Assembly (NCBI RefSeq): GCF_000718135.1
Contig: NZ_JOEM01000008.1
Coordinates: 361,488-425,487, forward strand
DNA from: Streptomyces cyaneofuscatus
GTDB taxonomy: Bacteria; Actinomycetota; Actinomycetes; Streptomycetales; Streptomycetaceae
DNA: 64,000 nt
Reading direction: 5' to 3'
Position numbers and translations under genes: made by a program
Part shown: positions 17,659-26,043 of the stretch, piece after piece
Layout of the letters: the number at the start of each line of letters is the position of its first letter
Numbering within the stretch: the stretch's first letter is position 1
Notes under the pieces: model-generated
Told to the model about the DNA's origin: nothing
The model's input: the letters and a program-made list of their open reading frames with translations, nothing else
Database searches by the model: none

Positions 17659-19286
17659 CGGGGGTCCTCCTGGCCGGCCGCCGGGGCCTTCCGGCCGGTT
17701 TCGGGCGTGTGGTCGGCAGGCTTGGCGGCGGGCGTGTGGTCGGCGAGCACTTCGAGGAGGCGGCTCTCCTCCACCTCGTCACCGGCGAGTTCACCGGCGA
17801 CGGCACCGCCGCGCAGGACGACGATGCGGTCCGCGCCCTCGATCAGCTCCTCGATGTCGGAGGAGATCAGCAGGACAGCGAGGCCTTCGCGGGCGAGGTC
17901 GTCGATGAGGCTCTGCACCTCGGCCTTGGCGCCGACGTCGATGCCCCGGGTCGGTTCGTCGAGGAGCAGCACCTTGGGTTCCAGGCAGAGCCAGCGGGCG
18001 AGCAGCACCTTCTGCTGGTTGCCGCCGGAGAGTTCGCCGACCTTCTGCTCGGGGCTGGAGGCCTTGATCCGCAGCCGCTCCATGAAGATGTCGACGATCC
18101 GGTCCTGCTTCTCGCGCGAGACGATCCCGGCCCGGGAGAGCCGGGGCATGGCGGCGAGGACGATGTTCTCGCGTACGGAGAGCTGCGGGATGATCCCCTC
18201 CGCCTTGCGGTCCTCGGGGAGCATGCTGATGCCCGCGCGGATGGCGGCGGCCGGGGTGGGGCGGCCGATGCGCTCGCCGTCGACGGTGATCTCGCCGCCG
18301 TCCAGGGGCAGCGCGCCGGTCAGCGCCTTGGCGGTCTCGCTGCGCCCGGAGCCCAGCAGCCCGCCGAGTCCCAGCACCTCACCCCCGTACAACTGGAGGG
18401 ATATGTCGTGCAGTTGGTGGCGCCGGTCGAGGCCGGTGGCGGTGAGGACGGGCGTACGGGCCACCTCGTGGCCGGCGGCGTCGAAGCTGGTGAGGCCCTC
18501 GCGGCGGACCTCGGCCAGGTCGCGGCCGAGCATCATCGACACGAGCCGCATCCGGTCCAGGTCGGCCAGGTCGCCGGTGTGGATGTGGCGGCCGTCGCGC
18601 AGGACAGTGACCCGGTCGCAGATGCGGTAGAGCTCGTCCATGCGGTGGCTGACGTAGAGGACGGCGATGCCCTGGCCGCGGAGGTTCTCGATGACCCGGA
18701 AGAGGGTCTCGACCTCGCGGGGCTCCAGGGACGAGGTGGGTTCGTCCATGATGACGACCTGGGCCTGTACGGAGACGGCGCGGGCGAGCGCGACCATCTG
18801 CTGGGTGCCGATGCCCAGGGTGTGCAGGGGGCGTTTGGGGTCGACGCGGACGCCGAAGCCGTCGAGGAGTTCGGTGGTCTCGCGGTTCATCCGGCCGAAG
18901 TCGATGAGGCCGAAACGGTTCTTCGGCTCGCGGCCCAGGAAGATGTTGCGCGCCACGCTCATCAGCGGGACGAGGTTGACCTCCTGGTAGATGGTGGAGA
19001 TCCCGGCCTGCTGCGCCTCGAAGGGCCGGGAGAAGCTGACGGGCGCGCCCGCCACCCGCACCTCGCCGTCGTCGCTCCGGTAGACGCCGGTCAGCACCTT
19101 GATGAGGGTGGACTTGCCGGCCCCGTTCTCGCCGACGAGCGCGTGGGTCTCCCCGGCGCGCAGCGAGAAGGAGACGTCGTCCAGGGCGACGACGCCGGGG
19201 AACCGCTTGCTGACCGAGCGGGCTTCGAGCACGACGTCCGCGACGGCGGTCTCCGCGTGCTGGGGTGTCGCTTCGGTGGGTGCCAT
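17655..19286 (-). CDS. Sugar ABC transporter ATP-binding protein (RbsA/YtfR-like, two ATPase domains)
   Basis: Cytoplasmic ATPase with two ABC domains, 543 residues. The first domain has Walker A GENGAGKST and Walker B VVIMDEPTSSLE. The second has a degenerate P-loop (GLLGSGRSE), LSGGNQQK and LLLDEPTRGIDVGAKAE, the pattern of RbsA/MglA/YtfR proteins. The C-terminal tail is Ala/Pro-rich. The ATG at 19286 is chosen because AGGA lies just upstream; an ATG at 19349 would add 21 non-conserved residues. An 86-base gap separates it from the binding-protein gene and contains GC-rich inverted repeats, which may trim expression relative to the binding protein. Confidence 0.93.
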   Translation of the reverse strand: MAPTEATPQHAETAVADVVLEARSVSKRFPGVVALDDVSFSLRAGETHALVGENGAGKSTLIKVLTGVYRSDDGEVRVAGAPVSFSRPFEAQQAGISTIYQEVNLVPLMSVARNIFLGREPKNRFGLIDFGRMNRETTELLDGFGVRVDPKRPLHTLGIGTQQMVALARAVSVQAQVVIMDEPTSSLEPREVETLFRVIENLRGQGIAVLYVSHRMDELYRICDRVTVLRDGRHIHTGDLADLDRMRLVSMMLGRDLAEVRREGLTSFDAAGHEVARTPVLTATGLDRRHQLHDISLQLYGGEVLGLGGLLGSGRSETAKALTGALPLDGGEITVDGERIGRPTPAAAIRAGISMLPEDRKAEGIIPQLSVRENIVLAAMPRLSRAGIVSREKQDRIVDIFMERLRIKASSPEQKVGELSGGNQQKVLLARWLCLEPKVLLLDEPTRGIDVGAKAEVQSLIDDLAREGLAVLLISSDIEELIEGADRIVVLRGGAVAGELAGDEVEESRLLEVLADHTPAAKPADHTPETGRKAPAAGQEDPR

Positions 19287-19372
19287 GGATCCTGGCCTTC
19301 CGGTGTTACGGGAATGGGGCCGGGCCGCCGTGAGCGCGAAGGGCTTCACAGCGGCCGGCCGTCCGGTCGGGG

Positions 19373-20458
19373 TCAGTAGGCTCCGCCGAGCGAGTCCTTG
19401 GCGTTGGCCTCGTCGTACTCCCGGTCGGTGATGATCACGTTCTCCGGGATCTCCTCACCGGCGTAGAACTTCTGCGCGGTGGCGAAGGCGAGCGGGCCGA
19501 AGCGCGGGTTGGACTCGATGACCGCGTTGTACTCGCCGTTGACCAGGGCCTGGACGGCGTTGCGGGTGCCGTCGACCGAGACGATCTTGACGTCCTTGCC
19601 GGGCTTCTTCCCGGCGGCCTTGATCGCGGTGAGGGCGCCGAGGCCCATCTCGTCGTTCTCCGCGTAGACGGCGGTGATGTCGGGCTTGGACTGGATGAGC
19701 TGCTCCATGACCTGCTGGCCCTTGTCGCGGGCGAACTCGCCGGTCTGCTGGGCGACGATCTCCAGGCCGGGCGCCTCGGCCTTGACCTGGTCGACGAAGC
19801 CCTTGGTGCGGTCGGTGGTGACGTTGTTGCCGGAGGCGCCGAGCAGGATCGCCACCTTGCCCTTGCCACCGGTGACCTTGATCATCGCGTCGGCGGCGCG
19901 CTTGCCCTGCTCCACGAAGTCGGAACCGAGGAAGGCCACGTAGTCCTTGCAGGCGGTGGAGTTGACCTTGCGGTCGATGGTGAGGACGGGCACCTTCTTG
20001 GCCGCCGCCGCCTTCAACGCGGGCTCCAGGCCGTCGGAGTTGAGCGGCGCGACGATGAGGAACTGGGCGCCCTGCGACAGCATGTCCTGGATGTCGCTGA
20101 TCTGCTTGGACAGTTGGGACTGGGCGTTGGTGGTGAGGAGCTTCTTGACGCCGATCTTCTTCGCCTCGTCCTTGATGGACTGGGTCTCGGCGATCCGGAA
20201 CGGGTTGGCCTCCTTCTCCGACTGGGAGAAGCCGACCACGGCGTTCTTCAGGTCCAGCTTCGGCGCGCCGTAGGTCTCCAGCGAACAGCCCGAACCGGAG
20301 GTGGAGTCGGGGGACTTGGCTTCCTGGGCACCCTGGCTGCTGTCGCCGCCCGCGGTGTTCGAGGTCTCCGACTTGGCACAGCCGGCGGCGGCCAGCGTGG
20401 CGGTGGCGGCGAGGAGGCAGGCCACGGCGAGGGTACGGGGTCGACGCTGGATCATCAT
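19373..20458 (-). CDS. Sugar-binding lipoprotein of a furanose-type ABC transporter (YtfQ-like)
   Basis: Binding protein of about 361 residues (Peripla_BP_4). The signal peptide ends in a lipobox (LAAAGC), followed by a Ser/Gly-rich linker. The mature region matches the galactofuranose-binding protein YtfQ at several blocks I can recall: VVGFSQ, a following RIAETQS, GEFARDKGQQVMEQ, AVYAENDEMGLGA and the end GGAY. The ATG at 20458 follows AAGGAG. As first gene of the operon it would bind a furanose sugar outside the cell and pass it to the two-permease importer. Arabinofuranose or galactofuranose are the likeliest ligands given the neighbouring enzymes. A candidate LacI operator lies 172 bases upstream. 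Confidence 0.9.
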   Translation of the reverse strand: MMIQRRPRTLAVACLLAATATLAAAGCAKSETSNTAGGDSSQGAQEAKSPDSTSGSGCSLETYGAPKLDLKNAVVGFSQSEKEANPFRIAETQSIKDEAKKIGVKKLLTTNAQSQLSKQISDIQDMLSQGAQFLIVAPLNSDGLEPALKAAAAKKVPVLTIDRKVNSTACKDYVAFLGSDFVEQGKRAADAMIKVTGGKGKVAILLGASGNNVTTDRTKGFVDQVKAEAPGLEIVAQQTGEFARDKGQQVMEQLIQSKPDITAVYAENDEMGLGALTAIKAAGKKPGKDVKIVSVDGTRNAVQALVNGEYNAVIESNPRFGPLAFATAQKFYAGEEIPENVIITDREYDEANAKDSLGGAY

Positions 20459-20629
20459 GCGCGGAACGCTCCTTGGCGGGTTGACGGCACGCGCATCGGC
20501 GTGCGGTCGGGCATGGCGGGACGAGGCGATCGGCCGCTCGGCGGCTGATGCCCCTGCACTCCTCAGGGCCCTGCTCCGACGTGCGGGAACAGTGGTCACG
20601 AGGGCCTGCTCGGGCTGTCGGCGGCTCGG

Positions 20630-20645
20630 TTTACAACGTTATATA
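20630..20645. promoter_or_regulatory. Candidate LacI operator (site 1), upstream of the ytfQ-like gene
   Basis: TTTACAACGTTATATA, centred on the palindrome AACGTT, lies in the 595-base divergent intergenic region 20459-21053, on the side of the transporter operon. It shares its core and A/T flanks with sites at 20810 and 31624. The remainder of this region holds GC-rich sequence with no recognisable gene. Confidence 0.55.
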
Positions 20646-20809
20646 TGCGGTGCGGCACGGGCGGCAAGAGCAGGGTCGATGCGTTTCCAAAATGTGTCGG
20701 CGGCCCGGTGGGATGCGTGTGCGCGCAGCGGCCCGCCGTACGGCAACGACTCCTGCGCACCCTCTGGACAGCCGCCCGGCGCCGTGCTGTCATACCGCCG
20801 GACGCCGCA

Positions 20810-20825
20810 TTTCCAACGTTGAAAG
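20810..20825. promoter_or_regulatory. Candidate LacI operator (site 2), upstream of the GH127 gene
   Basis: TTTCCAACGTTGAAAG is a near-palindrome with core AACGTT, about 230 bases upstream of the GH127 start. It is the most symmetric of three similar sites in the island. LacI-family proteins bind such 14-18 base dyads with a central CG, which fits the adjacent LacI gene. Confidence 0.6.
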
Positions 20826-21053
20826 ACCGGGCGCCGTTCGCCGGGATGCCCGGGCGACGGCGATCTTCAGCATGCGCCCGACCGGCCGCCCCGCCGCTCC
20901 CCCGGCCGGGCGGCCTCCGCACCAGACCCCCCGCACCAGGCTCTCGCACCACGCCCTGCACCAGCCCCGCGCGCCGCACCGCGCGTGGCCACCACCCCCA
21001 CCGAGCCGGCCGGCAGCTCAGGCGGTCCCCGGCTCAGAGCAGGAGCCGTACCG

Positions 21054-23498
21054 ATGCCTCTGAACCGCAGGCAGCTCATCACCACCGCCGTGGCCACCGC
21101 CGTCGCCACCGGCACGTCGAGCCGGTGGGCGACCGCCGCGACGCCCCACCGCCACCGGGTGGCGGCCGCACCCGGCGGCCACTACTCCCCCAACGCCGCG
21201 CCGCTGCACCCCACCGCCTTCCTCAAGCTCCCCCCGGGCAAGGTGACAGCGCGCGGCTGGCTGGCCGGTCAGTTGAGGCTCCAGCTGGAGGGGCTGTGCG
21301 GCCGGTACGAGGAGCTCTCGCACTTCCTGGACTTCACGGCGACCGGCTGGGTCCGCCCCGACCGTGGCGGCTGGGAGGAAGTCCCGTACTGGCTGCGCGG
21401 ATACGCCGATCTCGCGAGCGTCACCGGGGACGCGGCCGCGCTGGCCACCACCCGCCGCTGGATGGACGCGATCCTCGCCACCGGGCAGAGCGACGGCTTC
21501 TTCGGCCCGAAGGCGCTGCGGACCTCGCTCAACGGCGGCCCCGACTTCTGGCCGTTCCTGCCGCTGGTCCAGGCGATGCGCTCCTGGCAGGAGTACAGCG
21601 GAGACACCCGGATCATCCCGTTCCTCAGCCGCTTCTTCCGCTATATGAACGCGCAGGGCCCCGGCGCCTTCAACACCAGCTGGATCGCTCTGCGTTGGGG
21701 CGACGGCCTGGACAGCGCCATGTGGCTCTACAACCGCACGGGTGACGCCTTCCTCCTGGACCTCGTCGACAAGATCCACCGGTACGGGGCGAATTGGGGC
21801 GACAACCTGGTCAACCCGCACAACGTCAACATCGCCCAGGGCTTCCGCGAGCCCGCCCAGTTCGCGCTGCGCAGCGGCTCGGCCACCGACACCCGTAACA
21901 CCTACGGCACCTACGCGAAGGCCATGGGCGCCTACGGCCAGTTTCCCGGCGGCGGGTTCGCCGGGGACGAGAACGCCCGGCCCGGCCACGGCGACCCCCG
22001 CCAGGGGTTCGAGACCTGCGGCATCGTCGAGTTCATGGCGAGCCACCAGCTGCTCACCCGGATCACCGGGGACCCGCTGTGGGCGGACCGGTGCGAGGAG
22101 CTGGCGTTCAACTCGCTTCCCGCGTCGCTGGATCCGTCGGGCAAGGCGGTCCACTACATCACCTGCGCCAACAGCGTGGACCTGGACGACGAGCCCAAGC
22201 GCGACCGCCAGTTCCAGAACCCGTTCGCGATGCTGGCGTACCTGCCGGGCGTGGACCAGTACCGCTGCTGCCCGCACAACTACGGCATGGGCTGGCCCTA
22301 CTTCACCGAGGAGCTGTGGCTCGCCACCCCGGACGGCGGGCTCGCGGCGGCGATGTACGCGCCGAGCGAGGTGACCGCGAAGGTCGCGGACGGCACGGAG
22401 GTGACGTTCACCGAGGAGACCGGCTACCCGTTCACGGACACGGTCACGCTCTCCCTCACCGCACCGAAACCCCTGCGCTTCCCGCTCGTCCTGCGCGTCC
22501 CCGCCTGGTGCGCGGACCCCGAGATCCGGGTCAACGGGCAGCGGGTCACCGCCCCCGCCGGCCCGGCCTTCACCCGGATCGACCGGACCTGGGCGAGCGG
22601 CGACCGGGTCACCCTGCGACTGCCGCAGCGGACCGCCGTACGGACCTGGGCGGAGAACCACCGCTCCGTCAGCGTGGACCACGGGCCGCTCACGTACTCG
22701 CTCCGGATCGGGGAGCGGTACGAACGGATCAGCGGCAGCGATACGTTCCCGGAGTACGCGGTCCACGCCACGAGCGCCTGGAACTACGGCCTCGTCCTGG
22801 ACCCCGCCCGCCCCACCGCCGGCCTGCGCCACCGCTCCACGGGCCGCGCCCCCGGCGACAACCCGTTCACCCATGCCGGAACCCCGCTCACGATGACCGC
22901 CCGGGCCCGCCGCATCCCGGAGTGGACGGCGGACGACGAGCGCGTGGTCGCGCCCCTCCAGGCGAGCCCGGCGCGCTCCACCGAGCCGGTCGAGGAGGTC
23001 ACGCTCATCCCGATGGGCGCGGCGCGGCTGCGGATCACGTCCTTCCCGACGGCCGCCCCGGAAGCGGAACCATGGCTGGCGGACCGCTGGTACCGGATCG
23101 CCAACCGGCACTCCGGCAAGGTGCTCGGCGTGGACGGGATGTCCACCGCCGACAGCGCCCACGTCGTCCAGTTCGGCGACACGGGGACGGCCGACCACCT
23201 CTGGCGGCTGGTGGCCAACGGCGATGGCTGGTACCGGATCCGCAACCGCCACTCCGGCAAGGTGCTGGGGGTCGACCTCATGTCCACCGCGAACAGCGCG
23301 CACGTCGTGCAGTTCGACGACAACGACACCGCCGACCACCTCTGGCAGTTCGTCCCGGACGGGGGCGGATGGTACCGCATCCGTAACCGGAATTCGGACA
23401 AGGTGCTCGGCGTGGACGGGATGTCCCTGGCCGACAGCGCCCATGTCGTCCAGTACGACGACAACGGAACGGCCGACCATCTGTGGCGGCTGCTCTGA
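21054..23498 (+). CDS. Secreted GH127 (DUF1680) beta-L-arabinofuranosidase-like enzyme with ricin-type lectin domain
   Basis: Exported glycosidase, 814 residues. The N-terminus has a twin-arginine motif (NRRQLIT) and a hydrophobic stretch, so Tat export is likely. The catalytic (alpha/alpha)6 domain spans about residues 45-590. The zinc-cysteine site of HypBA1-type enzymes is present as Glu320, Cys322 (FETCG) and Cys405-Cys406 (CCPHN). Glu306 is a candidate acid/base. Residues 678-814 are three 47-residue ricin-type beta-trefoil repeats, each with the WYRI...DHLW pattern. ATG 21054 follows AGGAG. The paired downstream gene has an arabinofuranose-binding module, supporting an arabinofuranoside substrate; GH127/146 enzymes can differ in specificity. 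Confidence 0.9.
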   Translation: MPLNRRQLITTAVATAVATGTSSRWATAATPHRHRVAAAPGGHYSPNAAPLHPTAFLKLPPGKVTARGWLAGQLRLQLEGLCGRYEELSHFLDFTATGWVRPDRGGWEEVPYWLRGYADLASVTGDAAALATTRRWMDAILATGQSDGFFGPKALRTSLNGGPDFWPFLPLVQAMRSWQEYSGDTRIIPFLSRFFRYMNAQGPGAFNTSWIALRWGDGLDSAMWLYNRTGDAFLLDLVDKIHRYGANWGDNLVNPHNVNIAQGFREPAQFALRSGSATDTRNTYGTYAKAMGAYGQFPGGGFAGDENARPGHGDPRQGFETCGIVEFMASHQLLTRITGDPLWADRCEELAFNSLPASLDPSGKAVHYITCANSVDLDDEPKRDRQFQNPFAMLAYLPGVDQYRCCPHNYGMGWPYFTEELWLATPDGGLAAAMYAPSEVTAKVADGTEVTFTEETGYPFTDTVTLSLTAPKPLRFPLVLRVPAWCADPEIRVNGQRVTAPAGPAFTRIDRTWASGDRVTLRLPQRTAVRTWAENHRSVSVDHGPLTYSLRIGERYERISGSDTFPEYAVHATSAWNYGLVLDPARPTAGLRHRSTGRAPGDNPFTHAGTPLTMTARARRIPEWTADDERVVAPLQASPARSTEPVEEVTLIPMGAARLRITSFPTAAPEAEPWLADRWYRIANRHSGKVLGVDGMSTADSAHVVQFGDTGTADHLWRLVANGDGWYRIRNRHSGKVLGVDLMSTANSAHVVQFDDNDTADHLWQFVPDGGGWYRIRNRNSDKVLGVDGMSLADSAHVVQYDDNGTADHLWRLL
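23088..23495 (+). repeat. Three tandem 141-bp coding repeats (ricin-type lectin subdomains)
   Basis: Units begin at 23088, 23229 and 23370, exactly 141 bases apart, the last shortened by the stop codon. Each encodes WYRI-N-R-S-KVLGVD...AHVVQ...ADHLW. High nucleotide identity between units suggests recent duplication or gene conversion. Confidence 0.85.
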
Positions 23499-23547
23499 AG
23501 CCACCGCTCGCCTGACCCGGTATGACTACGAAAGGGATGTTCACACC

Positions 23548-25887
23548 ATGAGCTCACCACCCCGCACCTGGTGGCGGAGATTAACGGCTGCCACCGGCCT
23601 CCTCGCCCTGGTGGCCACCGCACTCGTCGGCAGCGGCACCTCCCCCGCGGCCGCCGCGCCCGCCGCCTGGACGCCGAAGCCGGCGCCCATGACGACGCCG
23701 TGGACGAACCAGGTCCCGGTCGACAAGCCTCTGCCCGAGTACCCGCGCCCGCAGCTCACCCGCCCCGACTGGACGAACCTCAACGGCATCTGGGACTTCG
23801 CGGTCACCGGCCGTGACGCGGGGCAGCCCGCCACCTTCCCCGAGCAGATCCGCGTCCCGTTCGTCGCGGAGTCCGCGCTCTCCGGCATCCAGCGGAGGAT
23901 CACCGAGAACGACAAGCTCTGGTACAAGCGGACCTTCACCGTCCCCGCCAACTGGAACAACCGCCGGGTGAAGCTCCACTTCGGGGCCTCCGACTGGCAG
24001 ACCACCGTCTGGGTCAACGGCACCCAGGTCGGCGCGCACAAGGGCGGCTTCGACTCGTTCGCGTACGACATCACGCCGCAGCTGGGCGGCGGTACGAACA
24101 CGGTCGTGGTCTCCGTCCACGACCCGAGCCAGACCGGCGGCCAGGCGGTCGGCAAGCAGCGCATCAACGATGTGAAGCCGCATCCGGGCGGCGGGATCTT
24201 CTACACAGCGGCCTCCGGCATCTGGCAGACGGTCTGGCTGGAACCCGTCGCCTCCGCCCACATCACCCGCCTCGACATGACGCCGAACCTGGGCAACAGC
24301 ACCCTGCGGGTGCGGGTCCAGACGGCGGGCGCGGCGGGCAGGAACGCCCGGATCACCGTGTCGGCCGGCGGTACGGTGGTGGGCTCGGCGACCGGTGGGG
24401 TGGGCGGGGAGATCTCCGTACCCGTTCCGAATCCGCGGCTGTGGAGCCCCGAGGACCCGTTCCTGTACGACGTGCGGGCCGACCTCCTCGACGGCTCGGC
24501 GGTCACCGACACCGTGGGCAGCTACACCGGTATGCGGTCCGTGGGTCTGGCGAAGGTCGACAACATGCTGCGGCCGGTGCTCAACGGGAAGTTCGTGTTC
24601 CAGACGGGCACGCTGGACCAGGGCTACTGGCCGGACGGCATCTACACCGCGCCGACCGACGAAGCGCTGAAGTACGACCTCCAGGCCCACAAGGACCTCG
24701 GGTTCAACATGGTCCGCAAGCACATCAAGGTGGAGCCGCAGCGGTGGTTCTACTGGGCGGACCGGCTGGGGCTGCTGGTCTGGCAGGACATGCCTTCGAT
24801 GGACACCGGCAAGGTCCCGGACGGGCCCTCGCGCACGCAGTGGGAGGCGGAGTACCGGGCGGTCATCGACCAGCACCGCAGCTCGCCCTCGGTGGTGATG
24901 TGGGTGAACCAGAACGAGGGCTGGGGCCAGTACGACCAGGCCAGGATCGCCGACGAGGTCAAGGCCCAGGACCCCTCGCGTCTCGTCAACAACATGAGCG
25001 GGGTCAACTGCTGCGGCTCGGTCGACGGCGGCAACGGTGACGTGGTCGACAACCACATCTACGTCGGCCCCGGCAACACGGCGCCGACCGCGACCCGGGC
25101 CGCCGTGCTGGGCGAGTTCGGCGGACTGGGCTACAAGGTGCCGGGCCATGAGTGGTACCCGGGCGGCGGGTTCAGCTACGAGGACCAGCCGAGCATCGCG
25201 GCCCTCAACAACCGCTTCGTCGGCCTGCTCGACGCCATCCGGATCGGCCAGCTTCCCGCCGGGCTCTCCGCGTCGGTGTACACGGAGATCACGGACGTCG
25301 AGAACGAGGCGAACGGGCTGCTGACCTACGACCGCCAGGTCGTCAAGGTCGACACCGCCCGGGTGAAGGCCGCCAACCAGGCCCTCATCCAGGCGTCCCG
25401 CAACCCCGCTCCCCCGGTGACGCTGCCCACCGGGCAGTTCAAGTCGCTGCGGGTCACCACCCCCGGGCACACGACGAAGCACCTGCGCCACTACGACGCG
25501 CAGGCCTTCACCGAGGTGGTGAACAGCGGGAGTCCGGCCGTGCTGAAGGCGGACGCCACCTGGAAGATCGGCACCGGCCTCGCCAACAGCAACTGCTACT
25601 CCTTCGAGTCCCGGAACTACCCCGGCCAGTTCCTCCGCCACCGGGACTTCCGGGTCCACCGCGACGCGAACGACAACTCCGCGCTGTTCAAGGCGGATGC
25701 GACCTGGTGCGCGGTCGCGGGGAACGGCGGGGTGCGGTTCACCAGCGCCAATCTGCCGGGGAGCTATCTGCGCCACATCGACTCGGAGGTGTGGCTGGCC
25801 ACCCCGGGCGGCGGACGGGCCTTCGACAGTCCCGCTCTCTTCGCCGAGGACACGACGTGGGCGGTGGACGCCCCCTGGGCTCCGTGA
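23548..25887 (+). CDS. Secreted GH2 glycosidase with C-terminal arabinofuranose-binding (AbfB/CBM42) domain
   Basis: Exported 779-residue enzyme. The signal peptide (about 1-41) contains AGA-TTA at codons 11-12; TTA (23581-23583) is the only such codon I noticed in the genes of this window and implies bldA-dependent translation. GH2 sugar-binding, immunoglobulin-like and barrel domains follow (about 60-620). The acid/base Glu457 is in NQNEGWG and the nucleophile Glu523 in GEFGG. Residues about 635-779 are an AbfB beta-trefoil with repeated F/LRH patterns. The gene lies 50 bases after the GH127 gene, with AAAGGGA upstream of the ATG, so the two are probably co-transcribed. GH2 activities vary; the AbfB module favours an arabinofuranose-bearing polymer. 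Confidence 0.9.
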   Translation: MSSPPRTWWRRLTAATGLLALVATALVGSGTSPAAAAPAAWTPKPAPMTTPWTNQVPVDKPLPEYPRPQLTRPDWTNLNGIWDFAVTGRDAGQPATFPEQIRVPFVAESALSGIQRRITENDKLWYKRTFTVPANWNNRRVKLHFGASDWQTTVWVNGTQVGAHKGGFDSFAYDITPQLGGGTNTVVVSVHDPSQTGGQAVGKQRINDVKPHPGGGIFYTAASGIWQTVWLEPVASAHITRLDMTPNLGNSTLRVRVQTAGAAGRNARITVSAGGTVVGSATGGVGGEISVPVPNPRLWSPEDPFLYDVRADLLDGSAVTDTVGSYTGMRSVGLAKVDNMLRPVLNGKFVFQTGTLDQGYWPDGIYTAPTDEALKYDLQAHKDLGFNMVRKHIKVEPQRWFYWADRLGLLVWQDMPSMDTGKVPDGPSRTQWEAEYRAVIDQHRSSPSVVMWVNQNEGWGQYDQARIADEVKAQDPSRLVNNMSGVNCCGSVDGGNGDVVDNHIYVGPGNTAPTATRAAVLGEFGGLGYKVPGHEWYPGGGFSYEDQPSIAALNNRFVGLLDAIRIGQLPAGLSASVYTEITDVENEANGLLTYDRQVVKVDTARVKAANQALIQASRNPAPPVTLPTGQFKSLRVTTPGHTTKHLRHYDAQAFTEVVNSGSPAVLKADATWKIGTGLANSNCYSFESRNYPGQFLRHRDFRVHRDANDNSALFKADATWCAVAGNGGVRFTSANLPGSYLRHIDSEVWLATPGGGRAFDSPALFAEDTTWAVDAPWAP

Positions 25888-25894
25888 TCCCCGG

Positions 25895-25954
25895 GGGCCG
25901 ATGAACTGAGAGCCGATGCGCTCGGAGCGGATGACCTCAGAGCCGATGAGCGAT
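25895..25954. repeat. Four degenerate 15-bp tandem repeats after the GH2 gene
   Basis: Four consecutive 15-base units with consensus GAGCCGATGANCTNA run from 25895 to 25954, directly after the GH2 stop codon at a convergent junction. They resemble the 18-base repeats at 44326 and the 9-base repeats at 5959 in position but not in sequence. Confidence 0.6.
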
Positions 25955-25971
25955 GACCGGCCGGTCCGGCG

Positions 25972-25992
25972 GCGACGGGAATCACCCGTCGC
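25972..25992. terminator. Hairpin terminator between GH2 and kinase genes
   Basis: GCGACGGG (25972-25979) and CCCGTCGC (25985-25992) form a perfect 8-base stem with loop AATCA, flanked by further GGCCGG complementarity. It lies between convergent genes and could serve both. Confidence 0.65.
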
Positions 25993-26043
25993 TGTCGGGC
26001 CGGCCGTCCGGGTGCTACGGCCATGGTCCGTTCGGTGGGCCGC

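Noticed and set aside
20459..21053. A gene in the 595-base region between the ytfQ-like and GH127 genes
   Set aside because: Short frames there lack ribosome sites and recognisable products, and the region holds two operator-like dyads.
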